Source of the DNA: Mytilus edulis
Lineage: Eukaryota > Mollusca > Bivalvia > Mytilida > Mytilidae
Direction: 5' to 3'
DNA length: 64,000 nt
Assembly: GCF_963676685.1 (NCBI RefSeq)
Contig: NC_092348.1
Span: 19,195,386 to 19,259,385 of the forward strand
Part shown: positions 23,166-34,099 of the stretch, piece by piece
Layout: each line of letters begins with the position of its first letter
How positions within the stretch are numbered: position 1 is the first letter of the stretch
The notes under the pieces: generated by a model
Told to the model about the DNA's origin: nothing
What the model saw: the letters and a program-made list of their open reading frames with translations, nothing else
The model's database searches: none
Position numbers and translations under genes: made by a program

Positions 23166-23265
23166 NNNNNNNNNNNNNNNNNNNNNNNNNNNNNNNNNNN
23201 NNNNNNNNNNNNNNNNNNNNNNNNNNNNNNNNNNNNNNNNNNNNNNNNNNNNNNNNNNNNNNNNN
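23166..23265. other. Assembly gap (100 N)
   Basis: Exactly 100 N, the conventional placeholder for a gap of unknown size. Features on either side may not be contiguous. Confidence 0.95.
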
Positions 23266-23479
23266 ATTTATGTGTTTGAAAGATTTGTATTTTATGCTAC
23301 TGGATCCGTGGTTAGTAGTGCAGTTTTAATAAGGGGGCATAGTGGCCTTTTTCGGGACGTGGGTATTCGACCTTTGTGTTGGTGGGAATTCGGGATTAAG
23401 ACCTATAGACTCGGGTATTTCATTTAATTTTTTTTCGAATCTGAGAATGAATACTTTTTTTCTGGAAATCTGAATGACA

Positions 23480-23905
23480 CTTGCTTTTTTAATCGACAAT
23501 GTATTTGTTGAATTTGAAAAAATTATATTTCAAGACAGTTGGTATTCCAGTGGGTACTAACTGTGCATCACTTTTGGTCGAATTGTTTTTGTACTCGTAT
23601 GAAGCAGAATTCATCCAGAACCTACTTATAGACAAAAAGAAAAACATCTTGCGAAACTCTTTAATTTTACTTTCAGAGATATTGATCATGTCCTATCACT
23701 GAGTACCCCATATTTCAGTCAGTACATGCATCTCATATATTCCATTGAATTTAAAATTATGGATACTACCGATAATAGAAGAATAGCTTCGTTCCTTGAT
23801 CTATTCCGCAATATAAACACAGATGGATGACTTCATACTAAAATCTATGACAAACGGGATGATTTCAACTTTCCATTATCAATTACCCATATCTCAGCAG
23901 TATGT
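23480..23905 (+). pseudogene. Reverse transcriptase fragment, broken
   Basis: One frame reads TVGIPVGTNCASLLVELFLY and SYEAEFIQNLL. A second frame continues FRDIDHVLSL, the degraded YIDD catalytic box with both flanks preserved, then IYDKRDDFNFPL. At least one frameshift (about 23650-23690) and a TGA near 23828 break it. The IYDKRDDF segment also occurs at 34130-34175 with the continuation NFPFLDGDVPLAPSYGVYI, so these two and family A belong to one RT lineage. It may be Penelope-like, but I cannot settle the class. Confidence 0.65.
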
Positions 23906-24369
23906 CTTATGATCTGTTGTTTGAATTCTGTGTTTTCGGTTCATTCACATAAGTCTGATTTGTCAGTATAGTCTAGTTAATTTCAATTTTCCATGTTTTT
24001 CCGTAGATCAAGTTAGAGTTGTGTTAGTCCAAATAATTATGACGTCGTCACAACATTAATCAAAAATATCACTCCAAGACCCGTCGTAATCACGATAATT
24101 ATTTGGCTAGTGTTGTGAAGATAAATTTAGTTTTTTTTTTTATCGTTTCATATAATTGAATGAATTTCAAGATTATATATACGTCACAAATTATGTCACT
24201 GTGATTTTACTGTGCTGTTGTAAAATGAAGATGTACGTTGTTATTCTGCAGTTAACATGTTGAAATATACTATTAGTTATTTATGTGTTTCTCTGTGCTA
24301 CGTGTTCTTCTGTTTGTTTGTACCGCATTCCTGTCACGTAGTGTTGTCATTTTACCGATATTTATAACG

Positions 24370-24640
24370 TTCCATATAAGCGGGATGTTTGGTTAGTCAT
24401 AAAACAAGGTTCAATCCAATTTTTTTTCTTAAATTGGTCTGTTTTAAGTCAGAATATGGCAGTTGTTATCAAATAGTCAGTTTCTATGTATTGTGGCGTT
24501 TGATTTTTGTTGCACCTCAGTGTTTCTGCTATTCCGTTGTTTTCCTCTTATATTTTATGTGTTCCCTCGGTTTAGGGTTATATGCCTATATGCCTTTTTG
24601 TTTCATATGTGTTTGTTTGTTTTATAGTGATTTAACACAA
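24370..24640 (+). repeat. Dispersed repeat family C, partial
   Basis: AATATGGCAGTTGTTATCAA, TTGTTGCACCTCAGTGTTTC and TTTTCCTCTTATATTTTATG match 18255-18400 and 9380-9460. The 85-codon frame over it is not conserved elsewhere. Confidence 0.55.
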
Positions 24641-24719
24641 TGTTGACTGCTGTACTATTTTTGACATTTTTACCTATTATGTCTGTATATTTTGTTCACG
24701 CATCGTTGTCAATATAATG

Positions 24720-24945
24720 GAATATTTTGCGACTGTCAAAAGAGATTTAGCTAGCGATAAAACCAAGTTTAATGCACCATTTTCTACAAAAGAAAATGCC
24801 TGTATCAATTCAGGAATATGACAGTTGTTATCTATTCGTTTGATTTGTTTGGGCTTTTGATTTTGTCATTTGATTAGGGACTTTCTGTTTTGAATTTTCC
24901 TCGGAGTTCAGTAATTTTGTTATTTTACTTTTTACAGCAAATTAG
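24720..24945 (-). repeat. Dispersed repeat family E, inverted
   Basis: Read on the minus strand it gives family E in order: TAAAATAACAAAATTACTGA, AACTCCGAGG, AAGTCCCTAATCAAATGAC, AACTGTCATATTCCTGAATT and GGTTTTATCGCTAGCTAAAT. Confidence 0.65.
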
Positions 24946-26650
24946 CAAAGTAGTTGTAATTTAATCAATTGCATTATGAAGTGTTCGACCCCATCTCTGC
25001 TTGAAAGGCAAATACAAAATGACATCATGAAAGAACTGATAAACGAATGGACTTAGTGGCCTTCTAGATTAAAGGCGCAGGTCAAAGAAAAACAATAATA
25101 CTTTCTCTTGGTTAGATTTTCACCAAAATCATTTGAAAATGGATAGCTGTAAAGAAAAGGGTTGAAGCTTTATGTACAACGAACTTAGAATAATTCAATG
25201 TAGAACTTGGAAAATCCACAGATTTGGCAAGCCATGACTCAATCGTGCAAAGCCTATTGTGGCAAGCTTTCTGTCGTTTTTTAGTTGGAAACAACAAATT
25301 CGATATAGACGGTTATACCTTCTATGGACACAACAGACTGGATAAGCATCATAAGAGAAGCGTGGCTCAGGTGGAGTTGGAGTATTTGTTAAAAGTAATA
25401 TTGAAGATCAATTTAAAAGTTAAAATTTTAGATAAAAAGCGTAAAAAGGCATTATTGGGCTAAATTTTGATAATGAACAGGAAACTTTTTGTATATGCGT
25501 ATGTTATTTACCACCAACAGGCTCAAGTCGCTCAAATGGTCGAGAACAGTTTTATACAGATCTTACTAATCAGGTATATATCTATCAGAACATTGGACAA
25601 ATGTATATAGCTGGTGATTTCAACTCGAGATGCTCAGATTTCATTGAAGGAGTTGATGATGATACACTAAGAAAGGTGATTGATTATAGTTCAAATTCAA
25701 ATGGTGATTTATTAATAGATTTCCTAGTCGATTGTAATTTATGCACGCTCAATTGAAGAATTTAACGTGTAAATCAAAATAAGGTAAATCAGTGGTTGAC
25801 TTCATAATGACAACCCATGGACACATTCATATGTGCACTGACTTTGATGTTAAAATCATGTCTAATATTACCAACGAATTAGAATTACAAGACTTGAACA
25901 AAATACCTAACCATTCCGTACTTACTGTTTCTTTCAAGAGAGAATCAGCTAATCAACAAGATAAAACACCGTGAAACAAGACGTCGATGGTTGTTTTGTT
26001 GAATTTATTTCTGATGAAGTGAAATCCAAGAAAGGTGTAAAATCAGAAGGAGATCGCCAATGCAGGAAGTCAAAAGGAAAATCAAGATACAAACCATACT
26101 GGAATGGGAATCTCAAATTACTGTGGGATAAAACTGCGAACACGAACAAATATGGCTGAAATGGAAAAGATGTGGTACCAAAAAGAAACGTGTGCGAGAA
26201 CAATTTCTCACATCGAGAAATACGTTCGATAAACTTTTGAGGAAGGAAAAACGAAGTTCAACAAGAGCTTTTTAATCTTTCGACAGAGAACAATACAAGA
26301 GACTTTTGGAAGAAAATTGTTAAATTAGGAATAGCTAATGACAGACGTTCTTCAATACCAATGGAAGTATTAACATCAGAAGGTAATGTGTGTAAAGATA
26401 TAGGAAACGCAAGTATGAACATTTATTCAATGTAACTGATTGTAAGTACAACGAAGACTTTCTATGTACTATCCAACAGCAACTAGAAAATGGAATAACA
26501 GATCTTTCAGGAAAGGAATCAGAAATTTTAAATAATGATGTTTCGAATGATGACGTTAAGAAGGCTGTTTATCGAGCAAAACTTAATAAACCTAGCGGGC
26601 TCGACCAAATATGTGCCGAATTTCTTCGTAACAACTCGTGTCTGAATACT

Positions 26651-28381
26651 CTATTCAAGATTATAAATTATTCATTTGACAAGGGAGTTGTGCCTGCGAC
26701 ATGGAACAACATACTCATTAATTCAATATTAAAACCTGATAAAGATTATCGTGATCCTTTGGGTAATCGAGAAATAGCTGTGATGTCAATTCCCTGTAAG
26801 ATATATGCAGATATTCTTAACACACGTTTATCATCTTGGTTAGAAGAAAATAACATCTTAGCCGATGAACAAAACGGCTTTAGAAAAGATCGTGGTTGCG
26901 TCGAACATTTATACTCTCCAACAAGTATTAAAACTAATGAAAAAATCGAAAGACTTTCAACGTTTGCTTGTTTCATCGATGCCAAAAAAGCATTTGATTC
27001 TGTAAATAGAGAGATTATGTGGTTTAAACTGATGTCAATAGGCATAAATGGAAAGTTTTTGCATGGATTATAGTCGCTGTATGTAGATGTTCGCTATGCT
27101 GTGTTAAAGTAAACGGCCATATGACCGATTTGTTTGGCGTTAATACGGGTGTAAAAAAGGCTGCCAAATATCCCCTACATTTAATATGGGTGTGAAAAAG
27201 GCTGTAAAATATCCTCTTCATTATTCTCTATTCAAGATTATAAATTATTCATTTGACAAGGGAGTTGTGCCTGCGACATGGAACAACATACTCATTAATT
27301 CAATATTAAAACCTGATAAAGATTATCGTGATCCTTTGGGTAATCGAGAAATAGCTGTGATGTCAATTCCCTGTAAGATATATGCAGATATTCTTAACAC
27401 ACGTTTATCATCTTGGTTAGAAGAAAATAACATCTTAGCCGATGAACAAAACGGCTTTAGAAAAGATCGTGGTTGCGTCGAACATTTATACTCTCCAACA
27501 AGTATTAAAACTAATGAAAAAATCGAAAGACTTTCAACGTTTGCTTGTTTCATCGATGCCAAAAAAGCATTTGATTCTGTAAATAGAGAGATTATGTGGT
27601 TTAAACTGATGTCAATAGGCATAAATGGAAAGTTTTTGCATGGATTATAGTCGCTGTATGTAGATGTTCGCTATGCTGTGTTAAAGTAAACGGCCATATG
27701 ACCGATATGTTTGGCGTTAATACGGGTGTAAAAAAGGCTGCCAAATATCCCCTACATTTAATATGGGTGTGAAAAAGGCTGTAAAATATCCTCTTCATTA
27801 TTCTCTATTCAAGATTATAAATTATTCATTTGACAAGGGAGTTGTGCCTGCGACATGGAACAACATACTCATTAATTCAATATTAAAACCTGATAAAGAT
27901 TATCGTGATCCTTTGGGTAATCGAGAAATAGCTGTGATGTCAATTCCCTGTAAGATATATGCAGATATTCTTAACACACGTTTATCATCTTGGTTAGAAG
28001 AAAATAACATCTTAGCCGATGAACAAAACGGCTTTAGAAAAGATCGTGGTTGCGTCGAACATTTATACTCTCCAACAAGTATTAAAACTAATGAAAAAAT
28101 CGAAAGACTTTCAACGTTTGCTTGTTTCATCGATGCCAAAAAAGCATTTGATTCTGTAAATAGAGAGATTATGTGGTTTAAACTGATGTCAATAGGCATA
28201 AATGGAAAGTTTTTGCATGGATTATAGTCGCTGTATGTAGATGTTCGCTATGCTGTGTTAAAGTAAACGGCCATATGACCGATATGTTTGGCGTTAATAC
28301 GGGTGTAAAAAAGGCTGCCAAATATCCCCTACATTTAATATGGGTGTGAAAAAGGCTGTAAAATATCCTCTTCATTATTCT
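26651..28381 (+). repeat. 577-bp segment in three tandem copies within RT
   Basis: CTATTCAAGATTATAAATTA starts at 26651, 27228 and 27805, an exact 577-bp period. The block covers RT from INYSFDKG through motif A to KYPLHYS. By eye the three units are near-identical. The one difference I noticed is GACCGATTTG in unit 1 versus GACCGATATG in units 2 and 3. After unit 3 the original sequence resumes at AGTGTATGTAAACGATC. Each junction creates a chimeric 154-codon frame (27186-27650, 27763-28227). 577 is not a multiple of 3. Confidence 0.9.
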
Positions 28382-28778
28382 CAGTGTATGTAAACGATCT
28401 TGTCGATGAAATAAACAATCTGAATCTTGGTATCCCGATCAATGAGTCGTGCATTTTGTCTATCCTGTTATACGCTGATGACATTGTTTTTCTAGCACCA
28501 GATGGAGAATCCCTTCAACTGATGTTAATGTAGTCAACAATTGGTGTTCAAGGTGGAGATTGATTGTAAATTTTGAAATGACAAAGATAATACATTTTCG
28601 TTGTCCCGAAACCCCTCGATCAAACTTTGATTTTCTTTTTGGAGACTCAATTATTGATTATTGCAGTAAATATCGATATTTAGGATTGTGGCTTGATGAT
28701 CATCTAAATTGGAAATTAACAGTGAGGGAAATAAGAAAGTCGGCAAGTACAGCACTCTCCTCACTTTATACGGATGCC

Positions 28779-28900
28779 GTATACGGTGCAGGAAATGCTT
28801 ACCCTTCCGGAGCACCTGATTTCACTCCCGGTATTAGTGGAGTTCGTGTTGTTTCTTATTTATTATTTGTAACTGTTGATGTAAATTTCTTTTGGTTTTA
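28779..28900 (+). repeat. Family A fragment inserted in retrotransposon 1
   Basis: ATGCTTACCCTTCCGGAGCA followed by GTGGAGTTCGTGTTGTTTCT is the core of the family A tail, here lying between two RT coding parts. The ends are uncertain. Confidence 0.5.
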
Positions 28901-29622
28901 TGAATCTTTGTTTACTCCTTGGAATTGATTGTTATTGTCTTATACAAATGTCATTTCATGTGGCGATATGGACTATGACATATTTACAAAACTATATGAA
29001 AGCCTTGTCCAGTCTGATTTATTATATGGAGCGAGTATTTAGCGCATATTAGAACACAAACAATTTGAAATTGTTCAAAACAAAGCGTTGGGATACTACC
29101 TAGTTTTGAGACTGTATTTAAAAATTACAAATTTAGATGGAAATAGGCTCGTTAAAAGATACATGAATCGAGTAAATGAAAACAGCGCTCGTGGCATTCC
29201 CGTGAACTAAAAGTCATCAAAAAGTGACTTAAGTTGTTTGATAAAAGCTCAAAATATGACAATCCGAAATCCGTTTAGAGACTACCGTAGAACTTTATCA
29301 AACTTTCGTTGTGGCTCCTTACCGCTCGCCATTGAAACAGGACGTTATATCAAGCCGGTTACACCTTTAAATGAAAGAATTTGTCATTTTTGTGATGGAA
29401 ATACGATTGAAACTGAACAACATGTTTTAATGAACTGTAATTTTTATTCGAACTTATGAGAGGAACTTTTAAATTCACCCATTCTATCAAATTATGTTTT
29501 ATTATCTTGAGTGTAGAAGAGAAGCTTAATTATATTATGAGCTGTGATGAAATTCAATTTTTATAAGCTAAACATTGCGTTTAATGTTTTTATGTATAAT
29601 GTTAGATTGTGACACTATAATT

Positions 29623-29645
29623 AACTAATTACTTACTTACTTACT
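29623..29645 (+). repeat. (TTAC)n microsatellite, probable LINE 3' end
   Basis: TTACTTACTTACTTACT follows the C-terminal region and a short AT-rich 3' tail of retrotransposon 1. Simple tandem ends are usual for several LINE clades. Confidence 0.5.
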
Positions 29646-29666
29646 CTATACAGAAAAGATTAAGAA

Positions 29667-29864
29667 GTGGTGCTAAGAAATGCAAAAGGATTCAACGGAA
29701 AGACTTTAGGTGTAAGAGAACAATTCCCTGAACACACTTGTGTGTATGCGTTTTATATTTCGTGTTCTCGTGTGTGTTCGATGTGCATGCTTTGTGTTTC
29801 TCTTCATTTATTTTCCGTGTTTCGTGTTGGCACTCTTAATTTCTCGTGCTTGTCCCGAATTTAA
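29667..29864 (+). other. Possible LINE ORF1 remnant
   Basis: The frame starts VLRNAKGFNGKTLGVREQFPE, reminiscent of the C-terminal part of L1-type ORF1 proteins, and then becomes low-complexity Val/Cys/Ser-rich. It could belong to the next retrotransposon. This is a weak call based on one motif. Confidence 0.3.
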
Positions 29865-31310
29865 TTGAAAAGTAAATCAAGAATTGATTTAAATTTAGTA
29901 GTATTGTACGTAAGGCTTGTTAAACAAAACTTCAAATTGGCTCTTGTCAAGTTTTGTTCCGACTTTGCTTATTTCATGGTCCCCTCGTACTTCTTTCGAT
30001 CAACTATGAGCAAACAAAATACTACCCCAAGATATGCAATCAAATGCTTAGTGGCTTCTTCCATTTAAATGCGAAGCAGGCACCATCCTGAGAATTAACG
30101 CTTTAAAATGTGTATTTACAAGTGTTACTGGATCACATTGTATCTTAGACTTTAACGAAAATATTTTCATTAAATCTGGTTTTGCGAGAAATCAATATAC
30201 TTTAGATTTTATGGAAGAATGCAAATTTTCTGCAAAGAAGGTTGGTAAAACTTTAATACACTCAAATGGAGTATATAGTACGGCAATAGATCATATACTG
30301 TACCCTGATCTTCTAAAAGAAGATAATCTTATATGTCAAAAAGTTAGATATTATAAACAATGTGTCAGACCACTATCCAATTAAGGCTGAAATTAACTTT
30401 TAGTTTTCCATTGGTTCTAATAAATTAAAGTCATCAAAAAGAGACAAAATCTACTGTAAAGTTAATTGAAATAAACTGGAAAAGATAAATATCAAGAGTC
30501 TATAGAAAAAGGAATAGACGCATTAAAATTAGATCTTAACACCACTGATGGTATTAGTGCTGCATTTTCTAACATAAATATGATCATTGACTCTGCTACT
30601 AAATCAGTAGCTCCTGCACACAAGGCATTTAGGAAACGACCGAAGCTGAAAGTGATGAATGAGAATATAGACCACGCTATTAAAGCAAAGAATCAAGCGC
30701 ATGTATTATGGAAATTTTTAGAGATGCCAGCTGACCCTTGCTATGAGCTAGTTATCAATAAAAAAAACAAACAACATATATGAATTAAGAAAGCTGTGCA
30801 GGAATGAAATTGCTCAAAGACTAATTAATGACAGAGAAGAAATAATTCAAGCTAGAGTCATGGATAAAAAATTATTCCATAAGCTAATTAGTCGACAAAG
30901 AGGCAAACTAGACAATTTTATTAACGAACTACATGTAGATCAATCTAGATACAGCGAAACAAACATCTTAGAAGGCTGGCGAATTCACTTCTCAAATCTA
31001 GCAGAGCATATTCCGGCTAGATAAAGTTACACATAAGCTGAATAGTAATAAATTGGCAGATATTTTTTGGTGGTACTGTGGTAAGTATCTTATATGGTGG
31101 AATAAAATTAAATAGTTCCTTACTTCAAATTATAAATGCAGCATTTAAAACTTGTGTTATACCAGACATTCTTAAAGTTGGAACACTATCCCCTATATTC
31201 AAAAATAAAGGAAATATATTAGACGCTAAAACTATAGAGGAATAACCATTACTCCAACCATATCTAAAATTGTTGAAATCATACTAAAATTCCATATTAA
31301 TCCTCAAATT

Positions 31311-31626
31311 TTAGATAAACAAACCCCACTTCAACAAGGATTTACTGAAAACTCTGCTCCACTTATTCATATGTTATTGCTACACTAATTTTAGATAAAC
31401 AAAACCCACTTCAACAAGGATTTACTGAAAACTCTGCTCCACTTATTCATATGTTATTGCTACACTAATTTTAGATAAACAAAACCCACTTCAACAAGGA
31501 TTTACTGAAAACTCTGCTCCACTTATTCATATGTTATTGCTACACTAATTTTAGATAAACAAAACCCACTTCAACAAGGATTTACTGAAAATTCTGCTCC
31601 ACTTATTGCTACACTTATGATAGATG
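31311..31626 (+). repeat. 80-bp unit in four tandem copies within RT
   Basis: TTAGATAAACAAA starts at 31311, 31391, 31471 and 31551, an exact 80-bp period. Each unit covers the codons for LDKQ, PLQQGFTENSAPLI. The last copy lacks the TTCATATG insertion and continues into normal RT. As 80 is not divisible by 3, the expansion shifts the frame. Confidence 0.9.
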
Positions 31627-32114
31627 AATTCGAAAGAGAGAACAAGGATCTAAAGAAAACAACTATCCTAGGAATGCGTGATGCAAAGTCTGCCTTTGAT
31701 GTGGTTCGTCACTCCAACAGGATACGGAAATTATACCATCTCGGACTATCAGAACAGTCGGTGCTACTTATATAAACAGTCAATATACAAACGCAACTAC
31801 CAAAATTAAATGGAATGAACAGCTATCAGAATCTTTCAATATTGAACAAGGTGTACGACAAGGTGGAACCTTAAGCGCCTATTAATATAAGATATATATA
31901 AACCAACTAATTTTTTAAAACCTTCTTAAAGATTCTAACCTTGGCGGATAAAATTGGGTCTATCTCATGCTGTGTCCCCACCTGTGCCAACGATATAGCC
32001 TTAGTAAGCGATAATCCATACAGCCTACAAGCAATGGTTAATATAGCATCATATTACAGCAAACGTGATCCTGTTACGGCAATCAGTTTAAAATTTAGTT
32101 TAGTTTAAACATAT

Positions 32115-32457
32115 TTATTTAAAGTGGATTGGGAAACAAGTTTTGCAACTTATATTAATCTCTTTCCACTTTGCGGGTGCGAGTGCTGCCTTGTAGCGGC
32201 ATAATCCTGCTCTTTTTCGAAATCTACAAGGGTGTCTTTAACGTGAAAGAGATATGGCTCTCTCTTAACATGGGTCAGCCATTTATCGTCCCCTCCGACG
32301 GACTAACATCGTTTTCTCGAGACCATACTCGCAAATGGTGTCAAGGGAGAGCCGAAAATTCAGTTCCTGAAATTTTCATCCCAGACGGGAATCGAACCAG
32401 GAACCTTTGTGTTAATAGTCCGATGCACTAACCACTACACCACGGCTCTCTAAAAAA
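32115..32457 (-). mobile_element. tRNA-derived SINE nested in retrotransposon 2
   Basis: The minus-strand head has RNA polymerase III promoter boxes: A-box-like GTGTAGTGGTTAGTGCATCGG region (32420-32441) and a perfect B box GGTTCGATTCC (32398-32388). The body (GCAGCACTCGCACCCGC, AAGAGAGAGCCATATCTC) is not tRNA, so this is a SINE and not a tRNA gene. The flanks TTAGTTTAAACATAT (32100-32114) and TTAGTTAAAACATAT (32458-32472) form a 15-bp target duplication with one mismatch. The AT-rich 3' tail lies at the left. The LINE partner is unknown. Confidence 0.85.
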
Positions 32458-34099
32458 TTAGTTAAAACATATATCATTCCAGTTATGCTTTACGGATTGG
32501 AGACATTAATTCCCCATGGGGAAAATCTAATTTTAATCAATAAGCAATAAAAAAAGATGCTGAAGCAAATACTATCTTTGACTACAAATGTAGCAGATCC
32601 TGCTGTATATATCATCTCAGGTCAACTACCAGCAGAGGCTGAAATTCATAAAAGGGCATTCACTTTGTTTGGCAATATTATGTAGATCAGAGAAGAATTC
32701 AATGGAATGGAGAATTGCAGAGACAGCTCAGTATTAAAAATATGAAAAGCAATAGTTGGTTCATTGAGATAATAAAAAAAAAAGCTATGCCAGAAATATG
32801 ACATTTATAATCCTTATACAGTTTTCTATTTACTCCATTATCCAAATTCTTTTGTAAAAAAACTAATATCAACAAAGATAAATAGCTATTGGGAAAAACG
32901 TATTAACGATGAATGTAAATTATATAAATTTACTATCATATCTGGAAATGAGTTATAAGATAGGACAATGTCATCCTATAGCAAGAACTGTACATGCAAA
33001 CATCAGAGATATTGCAAAGATACCATTTCGATTAAAAATTGCAACTGGTAAATACATTCTCCAAACAAATAGAGCCGCTTTTAATCAAAACAAAATAGAT
33101 GTTGTCTGTATGCTATGCAACTGCAGTGAAGAGACACTTGCTCATTTTCTGCTAGGCTGTACCCGGCTAGAATATATACGTAGAGATATTCTTGAAAAGA
33201 TCACCAACACCTGTAGCTTTCTATTTGCTAAATAAAGTCTGTCTGCAGAAGTAGATCTTCTCACTGTCGTAGTGAATCCTTATGCCTACTGTATCCCCTC
33301 GGTACATATTGAGCTTACTAATGACATTAACATTCATTTAGAACCACTGCGTAGACATCTTTTATGTAGATTGCACCATAAGCGATACGAACTACTGAAC
33401 ATAATGCCTAAGAAGAAGAATAAAAAATGTGGCATTAAACATAAGTAATTTCAATAGTGTTGTCAGATCACCTCTATATATGCAATATATAAATATCTAA
33501 AATGCAATTTTACAATATAAATTTAAGATTTTAAGATCGGACACAATTATTTTATGTGTGGATGTTGTCTGTAGTATAGAGAATACCTAACATTTCTTTT
33601 ATATCGTACTCCGGGTTCCGGGAGGTGTGCCTTAATTGGCAGAAGATATTTACAGATAGATAGATATACCAACATTTATTTTCATTAAAATTCCACTAAA
33701 AATGTTTTTAGAAAATTAAGTGTGTCCAAATTCACAAAGTAATAAATTGTTATAAATAATGTGGTAGGACTGGGGCAGATCAGGCTATAACAAAAGACAT
33801 TATAACTAAAATATTGAAGAGTGTGAATTTTTGTATTTTCCCGCGGTTCGTATAGTAAAGCGGGAAAATATTGTATTGTCGTTACGTTTTCATAAATATT
33901 CATAAGGCATGACAAAATTGACCAATCAGAAGTTGAATTTTGTCCTACGATATATTGGTGTTTTTCAAGCGCTTCACTTTCTAGCCGTCGTTCAACATAG
34001 TAAGCTCCTTTATTTTTAATTGCTGATTGCAATTAAAGTTGTTTTTTCTGATTTTCTATTTGTATATGTATTTGCTAATTAAAGGTGTGGTCCGCCACT

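Larger units (their letters stand above)
25220..29560 (+). mobile_element. Decayed non-LTR retrotransposon 1 (endonuclease + RT)
   Basis: An AP-type endonuclease is read in several frames over 25224-25970, with GHNRL, GVGVFVK-like remnants, YLPPTGSS and the diagnostic AGDFNSRCSD at about 25611-25640. The RT follows: KPSGLDQICAEF (26590), VPATWNN, DEQNGFRKDRG, CFIDAKKAFDSVNRE (motif A), then LLYADDIVFLAPDGES with the catalytic YADD at 28471-28482, and YRYLGLWLDDHLNWK (thumb). A C-terminal CHFCDGNTIETEQHVLMNC (29380-29440) is a CCHC-type end common in LINEs. Stops and frameshifts are many, so it is dead. It is interrupted by a 577-bp triplication (26651-28381) and a family A fragment (28779). 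A (TTAC)n tract at 29623-29645 may be its 3' terminus. Confidence 0.75.
30085..33660 (+). mobile_element. Decayed non-LTR retrotransposon 2, with nested SINE
   Basis: The endonuclease C-terminal part is visible at 30200-30400 (LDFMEECKFSAKK, STAIDHILYPDLL). The linker follows (30580-31020, IISRQRGKLDNFIN-like), then RT pieces: VIPDILKVGTLSPIFKNKG, QQGFTENSAPLI, DAKSAFDVV (motif A), NIEQGVRQGGTL, and CANDIALVSDNPYSLQ where the catalytic box has Asn for the first Asp. After the SINE the thumb resumes (IPVMLYGLETLIPHGENL). A C-terminal frame at 32909-33235 ends with CMLCNCSEETLAHFLLGC, a CCHC-type motif. The 3' end may be the GATA-rich tract near 33655. Stops, frameshifts and a tandem expansion (31311-31626) make it inactive. 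Confidence 0.7.

Noticed and set aside
26746-28199. Three identical 99-codon minus-strand frames
   Set aside because: They are antisense shadows of the triplicated RT segment.
30580-30783. 67-codon frame as an independent small gene
   Set aside because: It is the linker between endonuclease and RT of the decayed retrotransposon 2.
32171-32431. 86-codon plus-strand frame
   Set aside because: It is antisense to the SINE and has no protein motif.
32388-32450. tRNA gene on the minus strand
   Set aside because: The A and B boxes are fused to a long non-tRNA body with target duplications, which makes it a SINE head.
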